From: Proteobacteria bacterium UBA6921
Lineage (GTDB): Bacteria > Pseudomonadota > Gammaproteobacteria > SG8-11
Direction of reading: 5' to 3'
Assembly: GCA_002450895.1 (NCBI GenBank)
Contig: DKAR01000108.1
Coordinates: forward strand, 1-64,000
Length of the DNA stretch: 64,000 bases
This document shows, piece by piece, positions 36,918 through 46,499 of this stretch. The stretch's first letter is position 1. Each line of letters opens with the position of its first letter. The notes beneath the pieces were generated by a model. The model ran no database searches. It was not told the DNA's origin and saw only the letters and a program-made list of their open reading frames with translations. Both the position numbers and the translations under genes were made by a program.

Positions 36918-37691
36918 ATGAAAGTAATCAGCGCGAACGTGAACGGGATTCGCTCCGCGGCGAAAAAAGGGTTTTTCGAGTGGCTGGCCAGCCAGAATGC
37001 CGACGTCGTATGTATTCAGGAGACCAAGGCGCAGGCGGATCAACTGACCTCCGCCGAATTTTTCCCCGAAGGGTTTCATTGCCAGTACTTTGATGCCCAG
37101 AAAAAAGGGTACAGCGGCGTGGCCATATACTGCCGGAAACAACCCGACGACGTGGTGACCGGGTTGGGATGGGATCGGGCTGACAATGAAGGGCGTTACA
37201 TTCAGGCCAATTTCGGCGCGCTGAGCGTCGCTTCGTTCTATCTGCCGTCCGGATCTTCAAGCCCGGAGCGGCACGAGGACAAACTGCGCTTTATGGACAA
37301 GATGAAGGATGAGCTCAAGCGCATGCGCGGGCAGCAGCGCGACTACATTATCTGTGGCGACTGGAACACCGTGCACAGGGAGATCGACATACGCAATTTC
37401 AAAAGCAATCAGAAAAATTCCGGCTGCACGCCGCCAGAGCGCGAATGGATCGATGACCTGTTTGAAAACATCGGTTGGGTTGATGCGTTTCGCGTCGTCG
37501 ATGACCGTGCCGAGCAATACACCTGGTGGAGCAACCGTGGGGAAGCCTGGGCAAAGAATGTGGGATGGAGAATTGATTACCAAATCATTACGCCGGGACT
37601 GCGGGACGCGGTTCGTTCCGCCAGCATCTACAAGGACCAGCGCTTTTCCGACCATGCGCCCCTGATTATCGATTATGAACTCGGCGATTGA
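36918..37691 (+). CDS. xth: Exodeoxyribonuclease III (AP endonuclease)
   Basis: Cleaves DNA at abasic sites and removes 3' blocking groups in base-excision repair. The start at 36918 ([14 protein letters not shown]) gives 257 residues. Catalytic motifs of the ExoIII family are all present: IQETKAQ, the tyrosine-bearing [23 protein letters not shown] and the terminal SDHAPLI. It is divergent from pyrE, a common arrangement in gammaproteobacteria. Confidence 0.95.
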   Translation: MKVISANVNGIRSAAKKGFFEWLASQNADVVCIQETKAQADQLTSAEFFPEGFHCQYFDAQKKGYSGVAIYCRKQPDDVVTGLGWDRADNEGRYIQANFGALSVASFYLPSGSSSPERHEDKLRFMDKMKDELKRMRGQQRDYIICGDWNTVHREIDIRNFKSNQKNSGCTPPEREWIDDLFENIGWVDAFRVVDDRAEQYTWWSNRGEAWAKNVGWRIDYQIITPGLRDAVRSASIYKDQRFSDHAPLIIDYELGD

Positions 37692-37723
37692 CATAAAAAC
37701 ATCCGCAGGACGAGTCGGCTCCA

Positions 37724-38458
37724 ATGCAATCGTCTGAATTTGCGGCGCACGCGGCGCTCGAAGATGAACATTGGTGGTTTCGTGCACGCCGAAACATCAT
37801 CGCTGCCGCGTTGAATCGCTTTGCTCCCGCTGCGCGCCATCACTTGCTCGAGATCGGCTGCGGCACAGGAGGAAATCTGCGCTACTTTCGCCGTCGCTTT
37901 GTCCATGTCACCGGAATCGACGCGTCTGCAGACGCGGTCGGGTACGCGCAGTCACGCGTGGAAGGAAAAGTCTTTCTCGGTGACTATCGCGAACAACTTC
38001 CGCGGCCGTGGACGGAATTCGATGTCATTCTGCTGGCCGACGTGCTGGAACATGTCGAACACGACGCCGCTTTCCTGCAGGGAATTATCGATGCAATGCG
38101 CCCTGGCGCCACACTGGTCATTACCGTTCCGGCGCATCGCTGGCTGTGGAGCGCGCATGATGCGGCGCTGGGCCACTACCGTCGCTATCGAAGTGAGGAA
38201 CTTCGGAATCTTTGGTCCAAATTGCCGGTGCGCGAATTGTATTTTTCGCCTTTCAACACCTGGCTGTTGCCGCTGGTCGCGCTATATCGGTGGCTGCGCC
38301 CGGATGCGGGCGGAAATGTGCACACGGATTTGCAGCATCACAGCCGATGGACCAACTGGCTGCTCTACCGCATCTTCAATTCAGAACGCTGGATGGTCCG
38401 GCACGCGAAACTCCCGGCCGGTTGCAGTTTTCTCGCGCTGCTGCGGAAAGAATCTTAG
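37724..38458 (+). CDS. Class I SAM-dependent methyltransferase
   Basis: A 244-residue methyltransferase with motif I LLEIGCGTGGNLRYF, motif II VTGIDASADAV and the post-motif acidic LADVLEHVEHD. The N-terminal EDEHWWFRARR and the VPAHRWLWSAHDAALGHYRRY stretch are typical of a methyltransferase group often found near cell-surface polysaccharide genes. The substrate is unknown. It starts 32 bases after xth and ends in a convergent overlap with the dynamin-like gene (the two stops share TTAG). Confidence 0.85.
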   Translation: MQSSEFAAHAALEDEHWWFRARRNIIAAALNRFAPAARHHLLEIGCGTGGNLRYFRRRFVHVTGIDASADAVGYAQSRVEGKVFLGDYREQLPRPWTEFDVILLADVLEHVEHDAAFLQGIIDAMRPGATLVITVPAHRWLWSAHDAALGHYRRYRSEELRNLWSKLPVRELYFSPFNTWLLPLVALYRWLRPDAGGNVHTDLQHHSRWTNWLLYRIFNSERWMVRHAKLPAGCSFLALLRKES

Positions 38459-40419
38459 GCAGTTGCGGCTTTGGCGGGTGCGGATTCGTCTTCACCGCTC
38501 GGCAGCGGTGAGTTTACGGCCTCAAGCAACGCATTGATCGTGTTGATCTGTTTTTCCAGCCCGGCGCTCATCTTCTGAAGCTCTTCGATCTTTTCCTCAA
38601 GCTTCTCGCGCGAGGATTTGATCTTTTTCAGATTCTCGAGATGTTCGTCGAGTTGTTGCTTGCGTTCCTTGATGCGCGTCGCCAGCGGTGTCATCACCGA
38701 GCGCGCCCAACCTTCCGCTTCCTGTTTGGCCTGAAAGAAGATGTTGCGCACGTGGCTGACGATTGAAACGAAGAACTTCTTCACCACGAAACTTTGCTCG
38801 GTCATTGTGGTGACCGGGCTGCTGCGGAATGCCTCGGCTTCCTTGACCAGCTTCTGCAACTGTCCAACGTACTTCTTGGTGGAGAACAGCGTGGGCTTGA
38901 GCTCCGCGACGTCATGTTCTTCGCGGAAGCGTTGATACACGGCCTGGACTAGTTCGTTGGATTTGTTGGCCTGCCAGTTCACCTGTTCCATCTGGTGCAA
39001 CGCGGTGTCGAAGAACGTTTTCATGATGTTCTTCATTCCGGACGTCGTCCACGAGTCGACCATGTCGCCGCGGGATTTGGAGATCAGCTTGTCGAAGTTG
39101 TCGATGCTCAGCGATTCAAGCACGGTTTTGACTTGTCCCGACAGCACGTGCCGGCTGGTCTGGAAATTCTCCACCTGCTTCTTGTAGCTTTCCTGCGCAT
39201 CGCGTGCCTTGTTCAACAGTTGCAGGATTACATCGGTATTCTTGCCGCTCAGCGAGCGCAATTCATTCAGCTGATTCTGCGCGGCGGCATAGCGGCCCTC
39301 GAGAACCTGTTTCGTTGACTCGATGCGAGCACCCATCTTGGTGACGACGTTGTCGCGCACGATGGAATGCTTTTGCGGAACGACGCGCTCAGCGAGAAAA
39401 TCTTCGAGACGCGCCAGGCCGCTCTTCTCAAGCAACGCAGTATCTTTCTTGACCTTGCCGAGCAGGCCCTTTTGCGCCGAAACCGGGAAGACTTTTTCAT
39501 CGCTCAATCCGAGCGACTTTGCGGTGGAGTCGCGCTGGGAATCGATCGATGAATTGACCGCCGCCTGTTCTTTCAATTCGTCCCAGAGCGTATCGATCTT
39601 GTTGAGCACGACGAGGATGCCGGTCTCTTCGTTCTTGATATGTGGCGTGATGTGGTGACGCCACATGTCGAGATCCGACTTCGTGACGCCAGTATCCGCG
39701 GCGAGAATGAACATGACCGCCTGCGCGGCCGGAATCATTTCCATCGTCAGTTCCGGCTCGTTGCCGAGAGCATTCAATCCTGGAGTATCGAGAACACAGA
39801 GTCCTTCTTTCAGAAGTGGATGCGGAAAACTGATCAGCGCGTGGCGCCAAACGGGAATCTCAATCTGTTGGGGTGCAGCCTGACCGGCTGAATGAGGCTC
39901 GTCTGTATACAATCCAAGCCGCTTCGCCTCATCGACGCTGACGTGTTTAACGCGAATAATTTCTTTGAACGCTTCAGCCATGGCTTCCGGTGAAGACGTG
40001 TCGAGATCGATGGTCGTCCAGAACATCGTGTTCTGCTTGAATTGCGCAATCGTTGTTTCTTCAACGCGGGTTTCAATTGGCAGCAATCGGATGTACGACT
40101 TGTCGGCAGCGCGATCGTAGTACAACTCGGTCGGACACATTGTGGTGCGGCCTGCGGCCGACGGCAGCAATCGGCGCTGATAGTCCGCGAAAAAGATCGC
40201 GTTAATCAGCTCGGTTTTTCCGCGTGAGAATTCTGCGACGAAAGCAACAGTGAGCGCGTCGGAGTTCAACGCCTCGATCACTTCAAACGTTCGAAGATCG
40301 TCTTCCGGTTCATTCAGGCCGTTGGCGAGTAACCATTCCTGGTAGGATTTGATGTACTGCACCATCTTGGTCTTCCAGTGACCGTAGGCCTGCAGTTGCT
40401 TCGAAAATTGCATGTGCAT
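38455..40419 (-). CDS. Dynamin-family GTPase with C-terminal coiled coil
   Basis: A 654-residue large GTPase. The G1 loop is VAEFSRGKTELINAIF (AxxxxGKT, a form I recognise from this bacterial subgroup), a conserved threonine lies in RRLLPSAAGRTTMCPTEL (G2), G3 is DTPGLNALG and G4 VVLNKIDTL. After the GTPase domain (to about 320) comes a long helical region, and residues ~570-640 form a heptad-like coiled coil rich in Lys and Glu. No membrane helix is obvious, so membrane binding would be peripheral. Bacterial dynamins remodel or protect membranes; the specific job is unknown. Start at 40419 or at the second Met (40413). Confidence 0.85.
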   Translation of the reverse strand: MHMQFSKQLQAYGHWKTKMVQYIKSYQEWLLANGLNEPEDDLRTFEVIEALNSDALTVAFVAEFSRGKTELINAIFFADYQRRLLPSAAGRTTMCPTELYYDRAADKSYIRLLPIETRVEETTIAQFKQNTMFWTTIDLDTSSPEAMAEAFKEIIRVKHVSVDEAKRLGLYTDEPHSAGQAAPQQIEIPVWRHALISFPHPLLKEGLCVLDTPGLNALGNEPELTMEMIPAAQAVMFILAADTGVTKSDLDMWRHHITPHIKNEETGILVVLNKIDTLWDELKEQAAVNSSIDSQRDSTAKSLGLSDEKVFPVSAQKGLLGKVKKDTALLEKSGLARLEDFLAERVVPQKHSIVRDNVVTKMGARIESTKQVLEGRYAAAQNQLNELRSLSGKNTDVILQLLNKARDAQESYKKQVENFQTSRHVLSGQVKTVLESLSIDNFDKLISKSRGDMVDSWTTSGMKNIMKTFFDTALHQMEQVNWQANKSNELVQAVYQRFREEHDVAELKPTLFSTKKYVGQLQKLVKEAEAFRSSPVTTMTEQSFVVKKFFVSIVSHVRNIFFQAKQEAEGWARSVMTPLATRIKERKQQLDEHLENLKKIKSSREKLEEKIEELQKMSAGLEKQINTINALLEAVNSPLPSGEDESAPAKAATA

Positions 40420-40563
40420 ACCGTTGTTTTATCGCTCGATGAAGTTTTGTTCGCCGGACTTGGTCCGGGCATGCAATCCCAGCTCGACCGCACGCGGCGT
40501 CGGGTACGTTACGACCCTTATCGACAGCGCGTGACGGAAGTTTAGGTAGGGGCATGTAAAGTG

Positions 40564-40845
40564 TTAAGGAAGCGACATTCCCTCGGGCAAATGGCGGGGG
40601 TTTACGATGCGGACCCGCTTGTTTCGGCCCGATTCCCCGGATTCGAGGGTGACATTGGCCTTGGGTACGCCGAAGAGCTCGGCAAGCCAGACAATCAGAT
40701 GGGCATTCGCGGCACCGTCGACGGGCGGGGCCGTGATGCGGACTTTGAGCGCGTCCCCGTGAACGCCCGAAATTTCGTTTCGCTTGGCACGGGGCTGAAC
40801 GCGCAGCGAAACGACGACGCTACCGTCCCGCCATTGATACCACAT
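40564..40845 (-). CDS. DUF167/YggU family protein
   Basis: A 93-residue protein of the conserved YggU (UPF0235) family: VSLRVQPRAKRNEISGVHGDALKVRITAPPVDGAANAHLI is its hallmark region. Its function is not established. It follows yggT by three bases on the same strand, the standard yggT-yggU pairing. Confidence 0.92.
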   Translation of the reverse strand: MWYQWRDGSVVVSLRVQPRAKRNEISGVHGDALKVRITAPPVDGAANAHLIVWLAELFGVPKANVTLESGESGRNKRVRIVNPRHLPEGMSLP

Positions 40846-40848
40846 GGG

Positions 40849-41430
40849 TCAACCCAGCAGCATGCTCTTGCCGACATCCGACAGCCAGGCGACGAAGGTC
40901 ATTTCGATGAGCTTCAGGGCGATGCCGACCACCAGCGGCGAGAGATCGAGGCCGCCCATCGGGGGCAGGATCCGGCGCGCGGGCGCCAGCAGCGGCTCAT
41001 TCAGGCTGTACAACACGGAAGTCACCGGGTTGTATGCGCCGGGATTGATCCAGCTCAGCACCACCTGGATCAGGATCGAAAAGAAAAAGACGTTCAGCGC
41101 CAGCGAAACCAATTCGGCGAATGACAGCACGATCAGTCCGGCCGGCTGAAATGCATAGCCTTTGATCGATCCGATGATGATCAGCTTCATCACCTGAAGG
41201 ACGAGTAGCAGCACGACCGATGCAAAATCGATCCCGAAGAATCCCGGGATAACGCGCCGCATCGGGACCAGAACCGGGCTCGTGGCTTTGACAAGAAACT
41301 GCGAAACCGGATTGTAGAAATCGGCGCGCACGATCTGAAGCAGAAAGCGCACCATGACAATTAAAATGTAAAGATCGAACGCCGTTTCGACCAGAAAAAT
41401 CGCTGCGTTCCCGAAATATCCTCCCCCCAT
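40849..41430 (-). CDS. YggT family membrane protein
   Basis: A 193-residue inner-membrane protein with two copies of the YggT unit: ILIVMVRFLLQIVRADFYNPVSQFLVKATSPVLVPMRRVIP and, in the C-terminal half, IQVVLSWINPGAYNPVTSVLYSLNEPLLAPARRILP. Four membrane helices are visible. The family is linked to osmotic stress and potassium handling in E. coli; here the role is inferred only. Its ATG shares one base with the proC stop. Confidence 0.92.
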   Translation of the reverse strand: MGGGYFGNAAIFLVETAFDLYILIVMVRFLLQIVRADFYNPVSQFLVKATSPVLVPMRRVIPGFFGIDFASVVLLLVLQVMKLIIIGSIKGYAFQPAGLIVLSFAELVSLALNVFFFSILIQVVLSWINPGAYNPVTSVLYSLNEPLLAPARRILPPMGGLDLSPLVVGIALKLIEMTFVAWLSDVGKSMLLG

Positions 41431-42257
41431 TAGCCTCCCCCGATCTGTTCCGCCAAGTCGCTGCCGCGCTGGCGCGCAGCTGCAACGGCCAATTTGAAAA
41501 TTTCGCCCAACTTATGCTCTTCAAAAACGCGCAAGGCCTGTTCGGTGGTCCCGCCCGGCGAAGTGACGCGCCGCCGCAGCGTCGCCGCGTCTTCCGGACT
41601 CTCCAGCGCCATCTTCGCTGCGCCAAAGGCCGTCTGCAGGGTCAGCAGGCGTGCTGTATCAGCGGGAAGTCCGAGCTCCACCGCGGCGCGCTCGAGGTGC
41701 TCCATGACGAGGAAAAAGTAGGCTGGCCCGCTGCCGGACAGCGCAGTCACCGTGTCCATATGCGCCTCGTCCACGAGCCACACGGTGATGCCGACCGCAC
41801 GCATGATGGTTTCTGCAATTTCACGCTGACCGTCGCTGACTGAAACGTTTGCATGCAGCGCCGTTGCTCCCGCCTGGACCAGAGCGGGCGTGTTCGGCAT
41901 CGTCCGCACAATCGCGGCGTCGAAGCCAAGCCAGCGCTGAAGATCCGCTTCGCGCAGGCCTGCGATAATGGAGATGATCAGGGGCCGCGCTTTCTCGACG
42001 GCAGGCCCTAACTCGATGACCACGCTGCGAGCCACCTGGGGTTTGACCGCCAGCAATACGACGTCCGCGTCCCGCGCTGCTTCGATATTGCTGACGAAGG
42101 TGCTTACCTGAAACTGTTCGCGCAGACGGGTGAGCTGATTTGCGTCGGGATCCGAAACACGAATCCGTCGCGCATCCATACCATCGGCAATCAGTCCGCC
42201 GATCAGGCTGCGCGCCATATTGCCGCCACCAATGATTGCGATGCTGAAGTCCGTCAT
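41430..42257 (-). CDS. proC: Pyrroline-5-carboxylate reductase
   Basis: NAD(P)H-dependent final step of proline synthesis. The start at 42257 (MTDFSIAIIGGGNM) gives 275 residues, the usual length. The Rossmann motif is IIGGGNMARSLIGG; AVKPQVA, MPNTPALVQAGATAL and DTVTALSGSGPAYFFLVMEHLE are family signatures, and RRRVTSPGGTTEQAL closes the active site. It leads into yggT and yggU. The usual upstream neighbour yggS is separated from it by an oppositely oriented cytochrome gene. Confidence 0.96.
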   Translation of the reverse strand: MTDFSIAIIGGGNMARSLIGGLIADGMDARRIRVSDPDANQLTRLREQFQVSTFVSNIEAARDADVVLLAVKPQVARSVVIELGPAVEKARPLIISIIAGLREADLQRWLGFDAAIVRTMPNTPALVQAGATALHANVSVSDGQREIAETIMRAVGITVWLVDEAHMDTVTALSGSGPAYFFLVMEHLERAAVELGLPADTARLLTLQTAFGAAKMALESPEDAATLRRRVTSPGGTTEQALRVFEEHKLGEIFKLAVAAARQRGSDLAEQIGGG

Positions 42258-42410
42258 GTCGCGCCGTTTCACCTCATCTTTTTCAGGCGCATAGCATAGC
42301 GCCCGATGCGCGCCCGTGGGAACGGTTAGTTTTCTACGCGAGCCAGATTTCGATTTCGTGCCGACGTGGGGAGCTCATGGCATAATTCTGGCCATCTTTG
42401 GGGGGCGACA

Positions 42411-43358
42411 ATGAGGCACTACGGTTTCTTGCTGGCCGCGGCGCTACTCAGCGCGTGCGTTGAGGACGCGCAAACCAATCATCCACCGGTGCTGGACGAA
42501 ATCGGACCGTACGTGATTTCGGCGGGAACCCCATTCCAACTGACATTGACGGCCAACCACCCGGACGGAAACTCGCTGAGCTTCGCGTCGGATGGTGCGG
42601 TCGGCCCGAACGCCAATCCATACACCCCGTCATCCGCCGCACAGTTCTTTCCGCTGAGTGCGCTATTTACCTGGACGCCGACCTCCGCGGAAATTGGTGA
42701 CTACTCGGTCGAGTTCCGAGTTTCCGAAACAGACACGCCGGATTTGTCCTCGGACAGCGAGGTAGTGACTCTCCGTGTCGTAGCGCCGGAAAACTACGGT
42801 CAGGCACTGTTTGAAACCCATTGTGCGAGCTGCCACGGCAAAACGGCCGGCGGCGCCACATCAAAAGGTGTACGCGGCGCCTCGGCGCCGGAAATTCTGA
42901 CGACATTGCAGAATGTGGATGTAATGCGCACCCTCGCTCCCAAAATTTCCGAGAATGAAGCGGTCGCAATTGCGGAGACGCTGGCGTTGTTCGCGCAGAC
43001 GTATGGATCACACGATGACTTTGATCCGGCTGTCCGATGCATGACCTGTCACGATGGCCAAACGGCGACAGGACAGAGCGCAACGCACCTGCCGACTACG
43101 AATGACTGCGCGGCCTGCCACACCACGGCGGCCTGGAAGCTTACGCAGTTTGATCACGCGAATATCCTTAGTGGCTGCGTGACTTGCCACAACGGTATTT
43201 TGGTCATCGGAAAGCCGGGTGTTCACGCGACGACGACTGACGTGTGCGAGGCCTGCCACAGTCCGGAAAAGTTCTATCCTGTGATTCAAGTTGATCATTC
43301 GCAGGTCATGCCCAACAAGTGCTACGAATGCCATCCTCCAATCGCGCTGGCTCGATAA
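42411..43358 (+). CDS. Six-heme c-type cytochrome lipoprotein with Ig-like domain
   Basis: A 315-residue lipoprotein. The start at 42411 follows a GGGGGG ribosome site and gives MRHYGFLLAAALLSAC, with the lipid-bearing cysteine at 16. Residues ~25-124 look like an Ig/cadherin-type fold (PPVLDEIGPYVISAGTPF, FTWTPTSAEIGDYSVEFRV). Then come six CXXCH heme sites at 138, 210, 233, 256, 279 and 304: the first in a mono-heme cytochrome c-like stretch, the last five in a tandem array spaced 23-25 residues with extra histidines (FDHAN, GVHAT, VDHSQ) that could be the distal ligands. It probably faces the periplasm or cell surface and carries electrons. It has no cytochrome partner nearby. Confidence 0.88.
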   Translation: MRHYGFLLAAALLSACVEDAQTNHPPVLDEIGPYVISAGTPFQLTLTANHPDGNSLSFASDGAVGPNANPYTPSSAAQFFPLSALFTWTPTSAEIGDYSVEFRVSETDTPDLSSDSEVVTLRVVAPENYGQALFETHCASCHGKTAGGATSKGVRGASAPEILTTLQNVDVMRTLAPKISENEAVAIAETLALFAQTYGSHDDFDPAVRCMTCHDGQTATGQSATHLPTTNDCAACHTTAAWKLTQFDHANILSGCVTCHNGILVIGKPGVHATTTDVCEACHSPEKFYPVIQVDHSQVMPNKCYECHPPIALAR

Positions 43359-43371
43359 CTTCTTCCGTGCG

Positions 43372-44055
43372 TTAATGCCTCTGGCCGAATATCGCCGATC
43401 CGACCCGTACCAGCGTCGCGCCTTCCGCGATGGCCGCTTCCAGATCATCCGACATGCCCATTGAAAGCGTGTCGAGCGCGAAACCGGCACGTTGTAGTGC
43501 TTCCAATGCAATGCGCAACTGTGCGCACGCCACGCGCTGGCGCTCGAAATCGTCTTCCGGGGCTGGAATAGCCATCAGGCCGCGCAGTTTCAGGTGCGGT
43601 AGCGATGCAATCTGGCGCGCGAGCGTTTCAAGTTCCGAAGGCGCAATGCCGGACTTCGATGCTTCTCCGCTGACATTGACCTGGATGCAGATATTGAGCG
43701 GCGCCAGGGCCTCAGGGCGCTGGTCGTTCAGGCGCTGTGCGATTTTCAGGCGATCGACACTGTGTACCCAATCAAAATACTCGGCGATATCGCGCGTCTT
43801 ATTCGATTGGATCGGTCCGATGAAATGCCACTCGATCCCGGCGCCCGCCAACGCGTGTATTTTTGGCAGGGCTTCCTGAAGGTAGCTCTCGCCGAACCGG
43901 GTTTGTCCCACATCGCACGCGGCGCGAATCGCGCTGTCCGGAAACGTTTTTGACACGGCAATGAGTTGGACCGACCCCGGCGCGCGTCCAAAGCGCGTCT
44001 CAGCCGCCTCAATGCGGGAACGTACAGCGTTAAGATGTTGTGAGATTGCCGTCAC
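43372..44055 (-). CDS. PLP homeostasis protein YggS (PLPBP family)
   Basis: A 227-residue single-domain alanine-racemase-fold protein that binds pyridoxal phosphate through the lysine in LIAVSKTFP and is thought to buffer free PLP. VRFGESYLQE-like wording appears as TRFGESYLQEAL, and LSMGMSDDLEAAIAEGATLVRVGSAIFG is the characteristic C-terminal phosphate-binding region. It is divergent from pilT, as in Pseudomonas, where it is followed by proC. Confidence 0.94.
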   Translation of the reverse strand: MTAISQHLNAVRSRIEAAETRFGRAPGSVQLIAVSKTFPDSAIRAACDVGQTRFGESYLQEALPKIHALAGAGIEWHFIGPIQSNKTRDIAEYFDWVHSVDRLKIAQRLNDQRPEALAPLNICIQVNVSGEASKSGIAPSELETLARQIASLPHLKLRGLMAIPAPEDDFERQRVACAQLRIALEALQRAGFALDTLSMGMSDDLEAAIAEGATLVRVGSAIFGQRH

Positions 44056-44146
44056 GGATTCAATTGACGCGCGGCGCGGCCGCTATAACGCAAGATGAAA
44101 CCCTCTGCTAAGGTTTTCTTGCTCAGAGCCCCATTATAGGTGACCC

Positions 44147-45184
44147 ATGGATATCGCAGAACTGCTTGCGTTCGGCGCCAAGAACGGCGCTTCCGACTTA
44201 CATCTTTCGGCGGGGGTATCGCCGATGATCCGCGTGGACGGCGACATGCGCCGCATCAACCTTCCCGCGCTCGATCACAAGACCGTTCATGGCCTGATTT
44301 ACGACATCATGAACGACAAGCAACGCAAGGATTATGAAGAATTCCTGGAAACCGACTTTTCATTTGAAATCCCGGGCCTGGCGCGTTTTCGTGTCAACGC
44401 GTTCAACCAGAATCGCGGCGCCGGCGCCGTATTCCGAACGATTCCCACCAACATCCTGACGCTTGAAGAACTCGGCGCGCCGGCCATCTTCAAGGAAATC
44501 GCGGACCAACCGCGCGGCCTGGTGCTGGTCACCGGTCCGACGGGCTCCGGCAAATCCACCACGCTGGCCGCAATGATCAACCACGTGAACGAAAGCGAAT
44601 ATGGTCATATCCTGACAATCGAAGACCCGATCGAATTCGTGCACGAAAGCAAAAAGTGCCTGATCAACCAGCGCGAAGTACATCGTGACACGCTCGGTTT
44701 CGCGGAATCCCTTCGCTCCGCACTTCGTGAAGACCCGGACATCATTCTCGTCGGCGAAATGCGCGATCCGGAAACCATCGGACTGGCGCTCACCGCATCA
44801 GAAACCGGACACCTTGTGTTTGGCACCTTGCATACGAGCTCCGCGGCGAAAACCGTCGACCGTATCATCGACGTGTTCCCGGCCGCCGAAAAAGAAATGG
44901 TGCGATCGATGCTCTCCGAATCACTGCGCGCCGTAATTTCGCAAACGCTGTGCAAGAAGTCATCCGGCGGTCGAGTCGCAGCGCATGAAATCATGATCGG
45001 TACCCCGGCGATTCGTAACCTGATTCGAGAAAACAAGGTTCCGCAGATGTACTCTGCGATTCAGACCGGCCAGCAGTATGGTATGCAGACGCTGGATCAG
45101 AACCTTCTCGATCTCGTGAAGAAGAATCTCATCACCAAGCAGGAAGCGGCGGGCAAGGCCGCCAACAAGGATGCCTTCAAGTAA
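44147..45184 (+). CDS. pilT: Type IV pilus retraction ATPase PilT
   Basis: Hexameric cytoplasmic ATPase that powers pilus retraction, twitching motility and DNA uptake. It has 345 residues: an N-terminal PAS-like domain, Walker A GPTGSGKSTTLAAM, Asp box TIEDPIEFVH, Walker B ILVGEMRDPETI, His box HLVFGTLHTSSA, and the PilT-specific C-terminal region with AIRNLIRENKVPQMYSAIQ. pilU follows after 15 bases. Confidence 0.97.
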   Translation: MDIAELLAFGAKNGASDLHLSAGVSPMIRVDGDMRRINLPALDHKTVHGLIYDIMNDKQRKDYEEFLETDFSFEIPGLARFRVNAFNQNRGAGAVFRTIPTNILTLEELGAPAIFKEIADQPRGLVLVTGPTGSGKSTTLAAMINHVNESEYGHILTIEDPIEFVHESKKCLINQREVHRDTLGFAESLRSALREDPDIILVGEMRDPETIGLALTASETGHLVFGTLHTSSAAKTVDRIIDVFPAAEKEMVRSMLSESLRAVISQTLCKKSSGGRVAAHEIMIGTPAIRNLIRENKVPQMYSAIQTGQQYGMQTLDQNLLDLVKKNLITKQEAAGKAANKDAFK

Positions 45185-45199
45185 CCCGGGAGTCGTTGT

Positions 45200-46336
45200 A
45201 TGGGTACAACCGCGGAACTCGACGCGCTGCTCACCAGCATGGCGCAGAATGGCGCGTCAGATCTTTTCCTGACGGTTGGATTGCCGCCCAGTTTCAAGAT
45301 TCACGGCAAGCTCATATCCTCGGCCAGCCCGGCACTCACCGCGGATTATCTCAGTCGGTTGGCCGAAGCCGTGATGACGCCCGATCAACGTTCGGAATTC
45401 CAACTGACGCAAGAATGCAATTTTGCGCTGTCCCGCGAAAACATCGGGCGATTCCGCGTCAATGTGTTTCAGCAAAAGTATCAGGTCGGGATGGTGCTGC
45501 GAAAAATCGAGACGCGCATACCGACGCTTGAGGAACTTGGCCAACCGCAAACGGTGATCGATCTGGCCATGGCCAAACGTGGACTCATCATTGTGGTAGG
45601 CGCCACGGGCTGTGGAAAATCAACGACGCTGGCGGCAATGATCGGGCACAGAAATCGCCACAGCAACGGCCATATCGTCACTATTGAAGACCCGATCGAA
45701 TTCATTCACGAACATGTCGGTTGCATGATCACGCAGCGCGAAGTCGGCGTGGACACGCAGTCGTTTGAGAATGCATTGAAGAATACCTTGCGCCAGTCGC
45801 CCGACGTGATTCTGATCGGCGAGATCCGGGCACGTGAGACCATGCAGCATGCAATCGCGTTTTCCGAAACCGGGCATCTTTGTCTTGCGACTCTGCACGC
45901 GAACAACGCGAATCAGGCGCTGGATCGCATCATAAATTTCTTCCCTGAAGACCGGCGGGGTCAGTTGCTGCTGGATCTTTCCGTCAACCTGAAGGGAATC
46001 ATTGCGCAACAACTGATCCCGTCGCCGGATCGGCAAGGGCGGCGCCTGGCCCTGGAGCTGTTGCTCAATACGCCGTTGATGAGCCAGCTGATCCTCAAGG
46101 GCGAACAGCACAAGGTGAAGGACCTGATGAAGAAGTCCAAAACGTTGGGCATGCAGACGTTCGACCAGGCATTGCAGGATCTTTACAACACCGGGCAAAT
46201 CACCGCCGAAGACGCCATACATCACGCGGACGCGCCGAACGAATTGCGCTTGCAGATCAAGCTTGGAAAAGAGCCCGAGGCAGAGAAGAAGGGCGGTAGC
46301 CTGAAAGGCGTGACAATTATTCCGCGTGAGCTCTGA
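45200..46336 (+). CDS. pilU: PilT-dependent retraction ATPase PilU
   Basis: PilT paralogue that assists retraction under load. It has 378 residues with Walker A GATGCGKSTTLAAM, TIEDPIEFIHEH, Walker B ILIGEIRARETM and HLCLATLHANNA. The C-terminal tail beyond the PilT core (PNELRLQIKLGKEPEAEKKGG) is the extension that distinguishes PilU. Ribosome site CGGGAG precedes the ATG. Co-transcribed with pilT. Confidence 0.96.
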   Translation: MGTTAELDALLTSMAQNGASDLFLTVGLPPSFKIHGKLISSASPALTADYLSRLAEAVMTPDQRSEFQLTQECNFALSRENIGRFRVNVFQQKYQVGMVLRKIETRIPTLEELGQPQTVIDLAMAKRGLIIVVGATGCGKSTTLAAMIGHRNRHSNGHIVTIEDPIEFIHEHVGCMITQREVGVDTQSFENALKNTLRQSPDVILIGEIRARETMQHAIAFSETGHLCLATLHANNANQALDRIINFFPEDRRGQLLLDLSVNLKGIIAQQLIPSPDRQGRRLALELLLNTPLMSQLILKGEQHKVKDLMKKSKTLGMQTFDQALQDLYNTGQITAEDAIHHADAPNELRLQIKLGKEPEAEKKGGSLKGVTIIPREL

Positions 46337-46405
46337 TCCAGTTACGTTAAGTGCAACCACTTTCGGTGTTTTAGGATCCCGATTGCGACTTTTTGTGAGC
46401 CCAGT

Positions 46406-46432
46406 CTTTTTAGTTTTAAACGGGCTAAAAAG
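46406..46432. other. Inverted repeat in the pilU / TonB-paralogue gap
   Basis: CTTTTTAG and CTAAAAAG are separated by 11 bases in the 163-base convergent gap. The arms are AT-rich and no GC stem supports them, so a terminator role is uncertain. Nothing else recognisable lies in this gap. Confidence 0.3.
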
Positions 46433-46499
46433 CGCTTATTCAGCGAAGCTGATCAGGCAAAAGGTCGGAACGCAGAAAGGCGCGCTCGCCGATCCAGCG

